Made by a program: the position numbers and the translations under genes. A stretch of 64,000 bases of DNA from DATAOG01 sp963753685 (GTDB lineage: Bacteria > Pseudomonadota > Alphaproteobacteria > Geminicoccales > Geminicoccaceae). The notes under the pieces are model-generated. The model saw only the letters and a list, made by a program, of their open reading frames with translations, searched no databases and was not told the origin of the DNA. Every line of letters begins with the position of its first letter. The stretch's first letter is position 1. Shown here piece after piece: positions 34,132-42,734 of this stretch. The stretch is taken from assembly GCA_963753685.1 (NCBI GenBank), contig CAVWDE010000008.1:327429-391428 (forward strand), written 5' to 3'.

Positions 34132-34686
34132 TTAGAAGAAGCGCTCCGGCACGCTGATGATGTCGCCTGGCTGAACCGGAGTATCGACCCGCGTCGGGAA
34201 CGAGCAGCCATTGCGCTCGATCGTCGCGCCCGACTGGTCGGCCCGGTAGGTGTACCCCCCGGCGAGTGCCACCCCGTTGGTCAGGGTGATGCCGTCCCGA
34301 TATTCGTAGCTGCCTGGCTTGTTGACCTCGCCGAGGACGTAGAAGGACCGGTAGGTCTTGAGCTCGACGTTGACCTGCGGGCTGACCAGGAACTGGTCCT
34401 TTTTCAGACGCTCCTCGATCTGGTCCTCGAGCTCGCGCGTGGTCAGGCCGCCGGCTTTGAACTCGCCGACCAGCGGCAGCGCCAGGAAGCCCTGGCCGTC
34501 GATCGTGAACGGGCCGGACATGTCCGGCTGCCGGAAGATGGTCACCTGAACGCTGTCGGCCGGCCCGAGCCGGTAGCCGGCCAGACCCTCGGCGGGTGGC
34601 ACGCCGCCTTTGCACGCCGGGACGCTGTTGGAGGAGCACGCCGCCAGCCAGGCGACGCCGAACAGCACCAGAGCCAGCCGCTTCAC
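34132..34686 (-). CDS. Wza-like polysaccharide export lipoprotein
   Basis: 184 residues from GTG 34686. A lipobox LAACSSN near residue 18 is followed by the polysaccharide export domain (YRLGPADSVQVTIFRQPDMSGPFTIDGQGFLALPLVGEFKAGGLT) and one SLBB repeat (SFYVLGEVNKPGSYEYRDGITLTNGVALAGGYTYRADQ), ending at the usual 'VQPGDIISVPERFF'. It is much shorter than Wza, which has two SLBB repeats and a C-terminal outer-membrane helix, so it belongs to the minimal single-SLBB group. No glycosyltransferase or Wzc gene is nearby. It overlaps the preceding 56-residue gene by GTGA. Confidence 0.9.
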   Translation of the reverse strand: MKRLALVLFGVAWLAACSSNSVPACKGGVPPAEGLAGYRLGPADSVQVTIFRQPDMSGPFTIDGQGFLALPLVGEFKAGGLTTRELEDQIEERLKKDQFLVSPQVNVELKTYRSFYVLGEVNKPGSYEYRDGITLTNGVALAGGYTYRADQSGATIERNGCSFPTRVDTPVQPGDIISVPERFF

Positions 34687-34853
34687 GCGCTCGGCCGATC
34701 GCGGCGCTGCAGCCCAGCGAGCGCGAAGAGCAGTCCGCCAAGCAGCATGAAGACCATGGGCGACCATCCGACCGACGTGAGCGGCACGCCGATGCAAGAG
34801 CTGACGAGATCGAGCGCTGCAAGCAGGAAACACAGCAGACCAAGAAGCGACAT
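34683..34853 (-). CDS. 56-residue membrane protein coupled to polysaccharide-export gene
   Basis: Small gene missed by length filters: ATG 34851-34853 to TGA 34683-34685. The product opens MSLLGLLCFLLAALDLV and has two hydrophobic helices (about 3-24 and 30-48) ending in a basic tail (LQRRDRPSA). Its stop overlaps the GTG start of the export lipoprotein by four bases, strong evidence that it is translated and coupled. The function is unknown; a partner of the export protein in the inner membrane is an inference. Confidence 0.6.
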   Translation of the reverse strand: MSLLGLLCFLLAALDLVSSCIGVPLTSVGWSPMVFMLLGGLLFALAGLQRRDRPSA

Positions 34854-34982
34854 AGTTGAGGTACCTCGTTGGTGCTAGCGGATTGGCGGTCGGTGGGCAA
34901 GCCCTTCGAGCGGATTGGCGCACCATAGGCCGCATCGCCGACGGCTCATGCCCCCTCGCTGGGGCGGCCGGGAGCCGCGGAT

Positions 34983-35510
34983 CTACTCGATGTGCGGGCT
35001 CGCGATCGCGGGTTCGATCGTGCCCAGGCGGGCTGAGCGCGCCCCGGTCGGCGCGGCATCGGTGGCGCGCACGACGCTGAACGTGGCACTCTCGCGGCCG
35101 GTGCCCTGATAGCGCACCGACCCGAGCGCACCGTCGCGGCAATTCATCGTGATCCGGCTCGGCGCGACCTCGTCCTGCCCGAACAGGGTCGGCAGATGCA
35201 GGGTGGCGTCGACCAGCCGGACATCGCGCCGCTTGCCGTCGGCGCTCGGATCGAACAGCAGATAGACCCGCCCACCGCCCTCCGGCACCTCGACCGGCCC
35301 GACCCCGAAGGGCAGGTCGCCGACCGCCGCCCGCACGGCCTGCAGCGGCACCCCGAAGCTCGCGGTGAGCGGCGGCACGCCGCACGCGATGCTGCCGATC
35401 TCGACGATCTCCGGCTGGCTCGCGATGCGCGCCCACGCGTAGCCGCTACCGAACGCGACGGCGACGGCGAGGGCGAGACAGCCAGCGAGCTTGATCCTGG
35501 CCGTGGTCAT
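34983..35510 (-). CDS. Hypothetical secreted protein
   Basis: 175 residues. A signal peptide or N-terminal anchor (LAGCLALAVAVAFGSGYAWA) begins at ATG 35510, which has GGAGGCCGAG upstream. The mature part is Gly/Asp-rich with two Cys (IACGVPP, NMNCRDG-like) and no motif I recognise. It lies 59 bp after the anti-sigma gene on the same strand and is probably co-transcribed, so it may be part of the sigma regulon. Periplasmic location is inferred. Confidence 0.6.
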   Translation of the reverse strand: MTTARIKLAGCLALAVAVAFGSGYAWARIASQPEIVEIGSIACGVPPLTASFGVPLQAVRAAVGDLPFGVGPVEVPEGGGRVYLLFDPSADGKRRDVRLVDATLHLPTLFGQDEVAPSRITMNCRDGALGSVRYQGTGRESATFSVVRATDAAPTGARSARLGTIEPAIASPHIE

Positions 35511-35569
35511 CTCGGCCTCCGTCACTTCGCCTGGATCGTGGAGCCTTGCTTCGTCCGCTCGTACGCCCT

Positions 35570-36349
35570 CTAGAGGTGGTCGGCGGGCTCCTCCGCCCCG
35601 AGCTCCGAGGCGATCGCGACCAGCTGCGAGTCGGGCGTATCCGCGACCAGCGCGTAGGTCAGATCGCCATCGTGCCAATAGCCGGCGGTGAGGTCGCCGA
35701 CCTCGACCAGCTCGACCTCCTGTCCGAACGCGGCCGGCTCCGACGACAGGCACAGGGTCAGCCGGTGACCGTCGCCGTCCTCGTAGATGAGCTGCGCCAT
35801 CGGCCGGTCGCCGGCGGCCAGGAGGCGCCCGCCGACCAGCCGCAGGCCGAGCGCGTCCAGGACCGGGATCTCGACCGGCTCGCCCAGACGGCTGGAGAAC
35901 CAGGCGGCCATCTCGACCGTGGACGCCGCGGTCAGCTCGACCGGCCGCCGGGTGTCCTCGCCGAACACCTGATGGGCCTGGGCCGCCTTCAGCACCAGCG
36001 CCGGGATCCGGTTGTCGAGATAGTTCTGATACAGCTCGCGGCCCGACCACCCGGTGACCAGCAGCAGGGCGACGGTCGCCACCCGACGCAGCCAGCCGCG
36101 GTAGCGGGGCCGGGCCAGCCGGCCGGCGAGCGCACGCTGCAAGCGCATCGTGGTCGGATCGTCGGCGGCCACGTCGAGCGCCTGCAGCCGGCGCCGGAGC
36201 GCGTCCTTGTCCCGGGCATAGTCGGCTACGCGCCGAAGGTCGTCGGCATGATAACCGAGATAGGCGAGCACGGCGGTGCAACGGCCCTCGGACAGCTGAC
36301 CGTCGACGAACCCCTGCAGCTCGTCCTCGTCGATGTCGGACGGGCTCAT
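35570..36349 (-). CDS. Anti-sigma factor
   Basis: 259 residues. The N-terminus 'DEDELQGFVDGQLSEGRCTAVLAYLGYHADDLRRVADYARDKDALR' is the anti-sigma (zinc-finger-like, ZAS-related) domain, lacking the canonical HxxxCxxC. One transmembrane segment (about 88-105) follows, then a periplasmic sensor domain of about 150 residues. Its ATG overlaps the sigma stop by four bases (ATGA), the usual arrangement for an anti-sigma factor that holds its cognate ECF sigma at the membrane. The signal sensed is unknown. Confidence 0.85.
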   Translation of the reverse strand: MSPSDIDEDELQGFVDGQLSEGRCTAVLAYLGYHADDLRRVADYARDKDALRRRLQALDVAADDPTTMRLQRALAGRLARPRYRGWLRRVATVALLLVTGWSGRELYQNYLDNRIPALVLKAAQAHQVFGEDTRRPVELTAASTVEMAAWFSSRLGEPVEIPVLDALGLRLVGGRLLAAGDRPMAQLIYEDGDGHRLTLCLSSEPAAFGQEVELVEVGDLTAGYWHDGDLTYALVADTPDSQLVAIASELGAEEPADHL

Positions 36350-36864
36350 CGCTGACCTCCGATCACCCGCAGCGGACTCCGCCCCTCCTCATGCATCATC
36401 TGACGCAGCGCCTCGCGGCCGCGCGCCAGGCGCGACATCAGGGTGCCGAGCGGGATGCCCTGGATCCTGGCCGCCTGCTCGTAGCTGAAATCCTCCAGCG
36501 CGATCAGGCTGAGGGCGGCGCGTTGCGCCTCGGGGAGCCGCGCGAGCGCGGCCAGCACGTCGTGGACCTCGAGCCGGATCAGCTGCGCCGGCGGCAGGGC
36601 GACCGCGACCGCCTCGTCGTCGAGCTCCACCGTCGGCGGACGGCGCTGGCGCACGCCGCTGATGAAGGCATTGTGCATGATCGAGAACAGCCAGGCGCGC
36701 AGATTGCCGCCGGCGCGGAACAAGGGGGCCGCAGCGAGCGCCCGGACCAGGGTGTCCTGGACCAGATCCTCGGCCTCCTGCTGGCCACCGGTCAAAGCGA
36801 ACGCATAGCGCCGCAGGCCGGCGATCTGCTCGGCGAGGCCCTCGCTCACGCTGTGGCTGGTCAT
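36346..36864 (-). CDS. ECF RNA polymerase sigma factor
   Basis: 172 residues, two-domain ECF sigma. Region 2 contains 'RRYAFALTGGQQEAEDLVQDTLVRAL' and 'NLRAWLFSIMHNAFISGVRQRR'. Region 4 contains 'LARLPEAQRAALSLIALEDFSYEQAARIQGIPLGTLMSRLARGREALRQ'. AAGGAG precedes the ATG. It is first in an operon with its anti-sigma factor, a secreted protein, a small membrane protein and a Wza-like lipoprotein, suggesting an envelope-stress or surface-polymer regulon. Autoregulation is likely but no promoter could be identified with confidence. Confidence 0.93.
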   Translation of the reverse strand: MTSHSVSEGLAEQIAGLRRYAFALTGGQQEAEDLVQDTLVRALAAAPLFRAGGNLRAWLFSIMHNAFISGVRQRRPPTVELDDEAVAVALPPAQLIRLEVHDVLAALARLPEAQRAALSLIALEDFSYEQAARIQGIPLGTLMSRLARGREALRQMMHEEGRSPLRVIGGQR

Positions 36865-37039
36865 GATGCTCCTTCGGGCTCTTTTCCCCGATGTACGAGC
36901 CAGCCGCGAGCATAATCCGTCCGCCGCGGGAAAATCGACAGGGCGGGTCCGGCCGGGTCAGCCGGTGGCGCGGCCGAAGGGGCAAAAAGCTTGGTCTTTG
37001 ACCCTTGCCGGCCCGACCGACGCCGCCAACCTGTTGGCC

Positions 37040-38017
37040 ATGCGTGCTCGCCCCACCTCGGGACCGGATCGCCGCGCCATCGGTCGGTGGCTGGTGGTCG
37101 CCGGGCTGACCCTGGTCGTGCCGGCGTGCGCGCCCGGCGGGCCCTGGCAGCACGGCCTCGGCGACGAGCACCCGCTGGCCGGCCGGATCTACCAGCCCGC
37201 GACCGGCCGTTTCGTCGACCAGGCGACCCTGGTCGCCGACCTCGCGCGCGCCGACTTCGTACTGATCGGCGAGCGCCACGACAACCAGGATCACCATCGC
37301 CTGCAGGCGCTCCTGGTCGAGGCCCTGGAGACGAAGAGCAAGCGCCCGCGCGCGGTCGCGTTCGAGATGATCCCGAGCGACCGGCAGCTGGCGCTGGTGG
37401 AGTACCGGCAGACCCATCCGGGTGAGGTGGCCGGGCTCGGCCAGGCGGTCGGCTGGGCGGCGCTCGGCTGGCCCGACTGGGCGCTCTACGCCCCGATCGC
37501 CGAGGCCGCGCTCGAGCGGGGTGGCGAGCTGGTCGCGGCGGATCTCTCGCCGGCCCAGGCCGCCGCGGTGTTCCGCGCCGGGCCGGCGATCCTGAAGGCG
37601 GCGATGGTGCGCCGGACCGGCCTCGACCAGGATCTGCCGACGGAACTGGCGGATGGCCTCGCCGACGAGCTGCGCGCCGCCCATTGCGGCCAGATCCCGG
37701 AGCCGGTGGTCGACGGCATGTTCCGCGTCCAGCGGGCGCGCGATGCGATGATGGCCGATCGCCTGGCGACGGTCGCCGGCCGGGCGGGCGCGGTGCTGAT
37801 CGCCGGCAACGGTCACGTCCGCACCGATTGGGGCGTGCCCTGGTACCTCGCCCGCATCCGCCCCGGGTCCAGGATCGTCAGCGTCGGTCTGCTCGAGGTC
37901 TGGGACTCGGTCGACAGCGCTCCGGCCGACCTGCCGTTCGACTATGTCTGGTTCACGCCGCGGGCGGGCGACGATCAGCCGTGCACCGGCGCCGAAGAGG
38001 GCCCGCCCTCCGGGTGA
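37040..38017 (+). CDS. ChaN family lipoprotein
   Basis: 325 residues. A signal peptide ends in a lipobox (TLVVPAC, Cys about 30). The ChaN fold follows, with 'FVLIGERHDNQDHHRLQ' (the heme/metal-associated EIHDN-type motif), 'RAVAFEMI', 'WALYAPIAEAAL' and 'VLIAGNGHVRTDWGVP'. Family proteins are linked to iron or heme handling at the envelope (Campylobacter ChaN binds two hemes). It converges on a methyltransferase gene, overlapping it by about 40 bp at the 3' ends. No obvious Shine-Dalgarno was seen before the ATG. Confidence 0.87.
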   Translation: MRARPTSGPDRRAIGRWLVVAGLTLVVPACAPGGPWQHGLGDEHPLAGRIYQPATGRFVDQATLVADLARADFVLIGERHDNQDHHRLQALLVEALETKSKRPRAVAFEMIPSDRQLALVEYRQTHPGEVAGLGQAVGWAALGWPDWALYAPIAEAALERGGELVAADLSPAQAAAVFRAGPAILKAAMVRRTGLDQDLPTELADGLADELRAAHCGQIPEPVVDGMFRVQRARDAMMADRLATVAGRAGAVLIAGNGHVRTDWGVPWYLARIRPGSRIVSVGLLEVWDSVDSAPADLPFDYVWFTPRAGDDQPCTGAEEGPPSG

Positions 38018-38883
38018 TCGGTGGAGGCGGCGCCTGGCGCCGCTCGGCCCCGCTTCTCGAGCCAGAGACTGCTGGCCAGGCCATCGCCCCGGGGCAGCTC
38101 GCCGAGGATGCCCGCGTCCAGCCGCTCGCGCCGCCGGGTGGCGACATAGTGGCTGGCGAAGCGGAGCGCGTAGCCGCCGCCCTGCAACAGCGCCGCGACC
38201 GCCTGCTGCTCGTTGTAGCCGCGCCACGCCCAGGCCTCGGGATAGGGATCGGGCAGGAACACGTCGTGGACGTGGACCAGGACGCCCGCGGCCAGCTCCG
38301 GGAGAATCCGGTTCAGCAGCCAGTCGACGTCGGTCCCGGGCATCAGGATGTGGCTCGAGTCGACGACCAGCAGATCGCCCGCCACGAGCTCCGAGAAACA
38401 GCTCGCCGGCGCCCCCTGCAGCGTGACTTCGAGCCAGCGCAGATCGAGACCGCGAAGCGTCGCCCGGGGCGCCGGATCGATGCAGAGCAGCTCGGTCGCG
38501 AGGCTCCGATCGGCGATCGCGCGCGCCAGAAACCGGGTCGAATGACCAGAGCCGACCTCGACGATCCGCCGCGGGCGCAGGGTCGCGACCAGGGCGTAGG
38601 CGGCCGCCGCGTCGAGCGCGGGGAACCAGCCCTGATCGAAGCGCGGCGCCGGCGCCGGCCCGCCCAGGCGACGCAGCGCGGGCGCCAGAGCCTCGATCGC
38701 CGTCAGGATTTTCTCGAACTCAGGCCAAGCCTGCTCGAACATCGCCTCCAGCGCCGGATAGGCGCAGGGGCTCACCCGGTCGGCATAGCGATGCGGGATG
38801 AAGAAGCCCCGTGGCCGGCCGCCGAGCAGGGTCGCGAGGCCCATGGCCAGCCGCCGGCGCCGGCCGCGCCGGTTGTCCGCCAC
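37975..38883 (-). CDS. Class I SAM-dependent methyltransferase
   Basis: About 302 residues from GTG 38883; ATG 38844 (289 residues) is an alternative and neither has a clear ribosome site. The SAM-binding motif is 'RRIVEVGSGHSTRFLARAI'; acidic motif II is in 'ELLCIDPAPRATLRGLDL'; 'DLLVVDSSHILMPGTDVDWLLNRILPEL' and 'VHVHDVFLPDPYPEAW' follow, typical of the Methyltransf_24 (cephalosporin-hydroxylase-like) group. Members act on diverse, mostly unknown small molecules or glycans. It lies just downstream of an MBL hydrolase on the same strand. Confidence 0.82.
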   Translation of the reverse strand: MADNRRGRRRRLAMGLATLLGGRPRGFFIPHRYADRVSPCAYPALEAMFEQAWPEFEKILTAIEALAPALRRLGGPAPAPRFDQGWFPALDAAAAYALVATLRPRRIVEVGSGHSTRFLARAIADRSLATELLCIDPAPRATLRGLDLRWLEVTLQGAPASCFSELVAGDLLVVDSSHILMPGTDVDWLLNRILPELAAGVLVHVHDVFLPDPYPEAWAWRGYNEQQAVAALLQGGGYALRFASHYVATRRRERLDAGILGELPRGDGLASSLWLEKRGRAAPGAASTDHPEGGPSSAPVHG

Positions 38884-38923
38884 GCTTGATCCGGACCGCT
38901 CGACCACGCGCGCCCGCCCCGGC

Positions 38924-39760
38924 TCAGGGGTGCAGCACCAGGCCCTCCTGCGCCACCTGCGAGCCGGGCAGGGCGCGCCCGAGTTCCTCGGCGATCCGGT
39001 CGAGGGCGGCATCGTCGTGGTCCGGATCGTGGTGGAAGGCGATCAGCCGCTCGACCCCGGCCGCCTGGCACAGACGCACGCCCTCGTTCCAGGTCGAGTG
39101 TCCCCAGCCGCGATAGGTCGGATACTCCGCCTCGGTGTAGGTGGCGTCGTAGATCACGATCTGGCTGCCCCGGATCAGCTCGAGAATGGTCGGATCGAGC
39201 TCGCCCTCGCGATGCTCGGTGTCGGTGACGTAGCAGATCGACTTGCCGGCATGCTCGATCCGGTAGCCGGTCGCGCCGTTCGGGTGATTGAGGGGTGCGG
39301 TGCGCAGGATCACGCCCGGCACCGGCTCGAACGTGGCGCCGGCGGCGAAGTCGTGAAACGCGATGCAGGCGTGCATGATGTCCAGCGGCACCGGGAAGAT
39401 CGGCGCCCGCATCAGATCCTTGAGCACGCCCTGGAGCGCTCCCTCCTGGCCGCCCAGGTGGCCGGCCCAGAGCTGGAAGCGGTTGTCGGGGTGATAGGCC
39501 GGGCGGAAGAACGGAAAGCCGCCGATGTGATCGATGTGGGTGTGGGTCAAAAGGATGTGGGCCTTCAGGCCGTGCTGACCGTTCAGGCTGGCGCCGAGCG
39601 CACGCAGCCCGGTGCCGGCGTCGAGGATCAGCCGCTGGTCCCCGCACATCACCTCGAGACACGCGGTGTTGCCGCCATAGCGGATCGTGTCCGGTCCGGG
39701 GCACGGCACGCTGCCGCGGACCCCCCAGAAGCGCAGCCAGAACTCGTCCTTCGCCGCCAT
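38924..39760 (-). CDS. MBL-fold metallo-hydrolase
   Basis: 278 residues. The zinc-binding HxHxDH occurs in 'ILLTHTHIDHIGGFPF' near residues 73-78, with later His in 'APLNHPNG', Asp in 'SICYVTDTEH' and the final 'FHHDPDHDD'. The opening 'FWLRFWGVRGSVPCPGPDTIRYGGNT' is typical of the ribonuclease-Z-like / cyclic-phosphodiesterase-like branch. The substrate is unknown; phosphodiester hydrolysis is likely. It is upstream of the methyltransferase gene, probably in the same transcription unit. Confidence 0.9.
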   Translation of the reverse strand: MAAKDEFWLRFWGVRGSVPCPGPDTIRYGGNTACLEVMCGDQRLILDAGTGLRALGASLNGQHGLKAHILLTHTHIDHIGGFPFFRPAYHPDNRFQLWAGHLGGQEGALQGVLKDLMRAPIFPVPLDIMHACIAFHDFAAGATFEPVPGVILRTAPLNHPNGATGYRIEHAGKSICYVTDTEHREGELDPTILELIRGSQIVIYDATYTEAEYPTYRGWGHSTWNEGVRLCQAAGVERLIAFHHDPDHDDAALDRIAEELGRALPGSQVAQEGLVLHP

Positions 39761-39860
39761 CGTCGTCCGCCTCGGCCATCAGCAAATAGGAATTTCCGGC
39801 CGAGGACAAGGCCCGACGATCGCGTGGCGCCTCGGACTCTCCAACTCTAAGTGTATTGCG

Positions 39861-40361
39861 TCAACTCAATCCGAGACGTGACGGTAGAGAAAGTAGCGCT
39901 CCCGCGCGACCGCCTCGGGCGGCGGCAGCGGCCGCGAGCGCGCCCGCCCGCATCGGCTGATCGGAGATCACCCAGGCGCCGGGTGCCAGCAGGGCGGGCA
40001 GGACCTGCGCGAGCCAGGCCGCGAGCTCGGCGTTCTGCGCCGCATCGCCGGTGCCGACATCGCTGTGCACCAGCGCCGCGGGCGCGCCGATGCGGGCGCC
40101 GGCCGCCGGCAGGGTCTCCCGGATGTCGCCCAGGATCAGATGCTCTTCATCGGGCATGGATGCCGGATGCGCCGCCAGCTGGCGCTCGAACACGAAGATC
40201 GCGCGCCCCGGCAACAGCTCGCGCAGATGATCATAGGTCCGCCCGTTGCCGAGCCCGAGCTCGAGCACCGGTCCGGGCAAATCCGAGATCGCGCGCGCCG
40301 CCTGGTCCAGACACGCCCGCTGCGCCTCCAGCCGGCGGATGAAGCTGTCGAGACGGCTCAT
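39861..40361 (-). CDS. Class I SAM-dependent methyltransferase, probable 3' frameshift
   Basis: 166 residues as it stands: 'PGPVLELGLGNGRTYDHLRELLPGRAIFVFERQL' (SAM motif), 'HLILGDIRETLP', 'ALVHSDVGTGD' and 'PGAWVISDQPM'. The last 27 residues are low-complexity Ala/Gly/Arg. One base fewer near 39940 changes the end to 'PPPEAVARERYFLYRHVSD' with a stop at 39866-39868, a far more natural terminus for this family, giving 164 residues. The native end is therefore probably 39866. The methyl acceptor is unknown. Confidence 0.8.
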   Translation of the reverse strand: MSRLDSFIRRLEAQRACLDQAARAISDLPGPVLELGLGNGRTYDHLRELLPGRAIFVFERQLAAHPASMPDEEHLILGDIRETLPAAGARIGAPAALVHSDVGTGDAAQNAELAAWLAQVLPALLAPGAWVISDQPMRAGALAAAAAARGGRAGALLSLPSRLGLS

Positions 40362-40446
40362 ATCGAAGACCCGGCTCTTAGCTCGCGGTACCTGCTAAGG
40401 CGAGTGGTCGCGTCAATCGCCGGGAAAAGAGCCAGCATGTTTGGCG

Positions 40447-40626
40447 TCACTGGTCGCCGGACGTTTGTTCCGAGGGAGCGGGCGGTGGACTGGGGAGCTT
40501 CGAAGCCGGTGGAACGCCCGACCCACCCTGCGGCGGACGCATGGTCTGTGATGGAGCGGTCGGGTGGACCCCCTCCCTCACTGTCAGGCGTGGACCGTCG
40601 GAGGAGTTACCTTTGGTGCCGGTCAT
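40447..40626 (-). CDS. 59-residue Pro/Ser-rich protein coupled to DUF6338 gene
   Basis: Small gene from ATG 40624-40626 to TGA 40447-40449. Its ATG overlaps the stop of the DUF6338 gene (ATGA), which supports translation. The product is hydrophilic and disordered, beginning MTGTKGNSSDG, with a Pro-rich tail (SPPPAPSEQ). No domain was recognised. Tight coupling implies a joint role with the membrane protein upstream. Confidence 0.55.
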   Translation of the reverse strand: MTGTKGNSSDGPRLTVREGVHPTAPSQTMRPPQGGSGVPPASKLPSPPPAPSEQTSGDQ

Positions 40627-41225
40627 CGCGTGTCTCCGCTGGCTTGGAAAAGTTCTATGAACTCATAGTCGCTTGGACGCAGTATCAATCCCTGAGTGGC
40701 GGGCACTCTTTCCGCAAAGCGTCCCGCGTCGTCCAGCTTCCAGAGCTCCTCCAGATATAGATGACCCGAATTGGGGTACAAGCTCGCATAGGATTTTTCC
40801 GCGTATCGCCCTCCTATGCGACGGCCATCTTTGAGATGAACAATGATCCAGCAAGGCTGCCTTCTTGTAAAGAAATCATCCCACGCGGTCTTGTGTCTTT
40901 GCAGGATGATGTTCTTCCGTTCGAGCAATCGGAACAATAAGAGAAGGAGTACAGCCCAAGCGATCGGCGCGACCAGAAAAATCAATATTACAAGGGAATA
41001 TGCGACGAGAGGATGCGACGCGACAAACTCAGGCTTCGCGATTAGAGTAATCGGCCAAAATAACAATGCGAAATTTACAAGACCGAAGGCAATGGCCTCA
41101 AGAACATTGTCTTTCAGGGTGATTCGTTCTATTGGATGAAACGCCCCATACGCCTTCATGGATATGAAGCCGGGGACCAGGAGAGCGATGATGATCACGA
41201 GCTTCGATGGCGAGAACACATCCAT
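40623..41225 (-). CDS. DUF6338 family membrane protein
   Basis: 200 residues. Three hydrophobic segments (LVIIIALLVPGFISMKAYGAF near 9-29; a pair around 48-65 and 73-98) precede a soluble C-terminal domain with 'PCWIIVHLKDGRRIGGRYAEKSYASLYPNSGHLYLEELW' and 'GLILRPSDYEFIELF', the DUF6338 hallmark. The C-terminal part resembles SH3-like folds of accessory, possibly defence-associated proteins; this is not established. Codons are clearly AT-richer (many aaa, att, aat) than the neighbours, so acquisition by transfer is likely. The next gene is coupled by an ATGA overlap. Confidence 0.8.
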   Translation of the reverse strand: MDVFSPSKLVIIIALLVPGFISMKAYGAFHPIERITLKDNVLEAIAFGLVNFALLFWPITLIAKPEFVASHPLVAYSLVILIFLVAPIAWAVLLLLLFRLLERKNIILQRHKTAWDDFFTRRQPCWIIVHLKDGRRIGGRYAEKSYASLYPNSGHLYLEELWKLDDAGRFAERVPATQGLILRPSDYEFIELFQASGDTR

Positions 41226-41433
41226 CGGCGCCTAGCCCTCCAGCCCTGCCCTAAAATCAAGTCGCCTCTCGACCCGAACAAAGGTCGACTGCATCCCGCC
41301 AACGGCAACGTTGTCAAGCCGATCGAGCATGCTGACAGCATAGCAAGCGCTCTGCAACGAGTATCCCAACTCGGGCGTCCGGGCAAGCCGCCGCTGGCTT
41401 CACTTGAAGCGCGTTTGCATTCGACTCCGACAC

Positions 41434-42602
41434 TCACTTCAGCCGGAGGATCGCCAGCGCGAGCGCTTTGGCGCGCGGGATCAGGCTGTCGAGGTGGCAG
41501 GCTTCGTCGGGGCTGTGGGCCTTCTCGCCGATCGGGCCGGTGGCGCAGACGGTGGGCGCGCCGAGGGCGGCGGTGAAGCCGGAGTCGGCCGAGCCGCCGG
41601 TGTATTCGCCGCCGATCGTCATGCCAAGCTCGGCCGCGGCCGCGACGTAGTGCTCGAACAGCGCGCGGTTGGCGGCGTTCGGCTCGAGTGGGAGAAAAGC
41701 CGCCTTCTCGGTCAGGCGCGTGGTCGTGCCGGCGAGGTGGGTCTCGGCGAGGATCCTCTCGATCGCCGTCTCGGCCGCCGCCATCGCGGCCATGGTCTTG
41801 AAGCGCACGTCGACCCGGCAGCTGGCCAAGGGGGCGACCGTGTTGACCGACTGGCCGCCGTTGATCAGGCCGACGTTGACCGTCGTGCCGCTGGCGTAGT
41901 CGGTCAGCGCATGCAGCTCCAGAACCTTGCGGCAGAGCTCCTCGATGGCGCTCACGCCCTGGTCGTGCGAGGAACCGGAATGGGCGGCCTTGCCGGTCAC
42001 CTCGACGGTGAGGAACATGGCGCCTTTGCGGCCGGAGACGATGTTGCCCGACGGCCGTCCGGGCTCGGCGTTGAAGACCGCGCGGGCGCCGCGGGCGGCG
42101 GCCTCGATGGTCGGGCGCGAGGCGGGCGAGGCGATCTCCTCGTCCGAGGTCACGAGCATGACCAGCGGCCGGGCGGCCCCGCCGTGCGCGCGCGAACGCC
42201 TCGAAGCACGAAGGCGTTCATCACCAGGCCCGCCTTCATGTCGGCGACCCCTGGCCCATAGGCGCGGCCATCCTCGACCCGGAATGGCCGCTCGGCGACC
42301 GTGCCGGTGGGGAAGACCGTGTCGCGATGGCCGAGCAGGAGCACGTGCGCGTTGCCGGCCGCGGGCTGGCGTGGTGCCACCGTCGCCTTGAGCGAGAGGC
42401 TGCCGTCGGCCTGAGCAATCGCCTCGCAGGCCAGACCGCGGCTCTCGAGATGGCGCCGGATGACCTCACCGGCGCGCGCCACGCCGGCGGCATCGAACGA
42501 GCCGGAATCGACGTTCACCAGCTCGCCCAGCAACCCGACCATCGGCTCGTATTGCTCCCCGAGCCAGGCGAGCAGCTCGGCCTCGCGCGCGGTGATCGAC
42601 AT
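41434..42602 (-). pseudogene. M20 family metallopeptidase (carboxypeptidase G2-like), two frame breaks
   Basis: Zinc peptidase of the M20/ArgE/CPG2 family. The N-terminal frame (ATG 42602 with GGAGGAG) includes the metal ligands 'LLLGHRDTVFPTG' and 'YGPGVADMKAGLVMNAFVL'. The second frame carries 'VMLVTSDEEIASP' (catalytic Glu pair), the dimerisation domain 'AAHSGSSHDQGVSAIEELC' and the last ligand 'GEKAHSPDEACH'. Between 42190 and 42225 two one-base insertions (an extra T in GCTTCGAG, another in the GCGCGCAC run) explain the change; the corrected gene is 389 codons. It would hydrolyse C-terminal glutamate or N-acyl amino acids. Confidence 0.82.
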
Positions 42603-42734
42603 CGGCTCCTCCAATCGGCGGTCGCGGTCCGGGATCGGAACGGTAGCCCGTCGGGCCACGGCCGGCAAACGGCTCGACAGGCGGACCTCCGAGTGCTGTG
42701 CTGGCCTGCCCGAGGCGAAGGGTGGGAAAGGCCG

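Noticed and set aside
31620..34157. 845-residue open frame on + strand
   Set aside because: Antisense of oppA/oppB; composition dominated by Asp/His/Arg/Gly/Val from reverse-strand codons.
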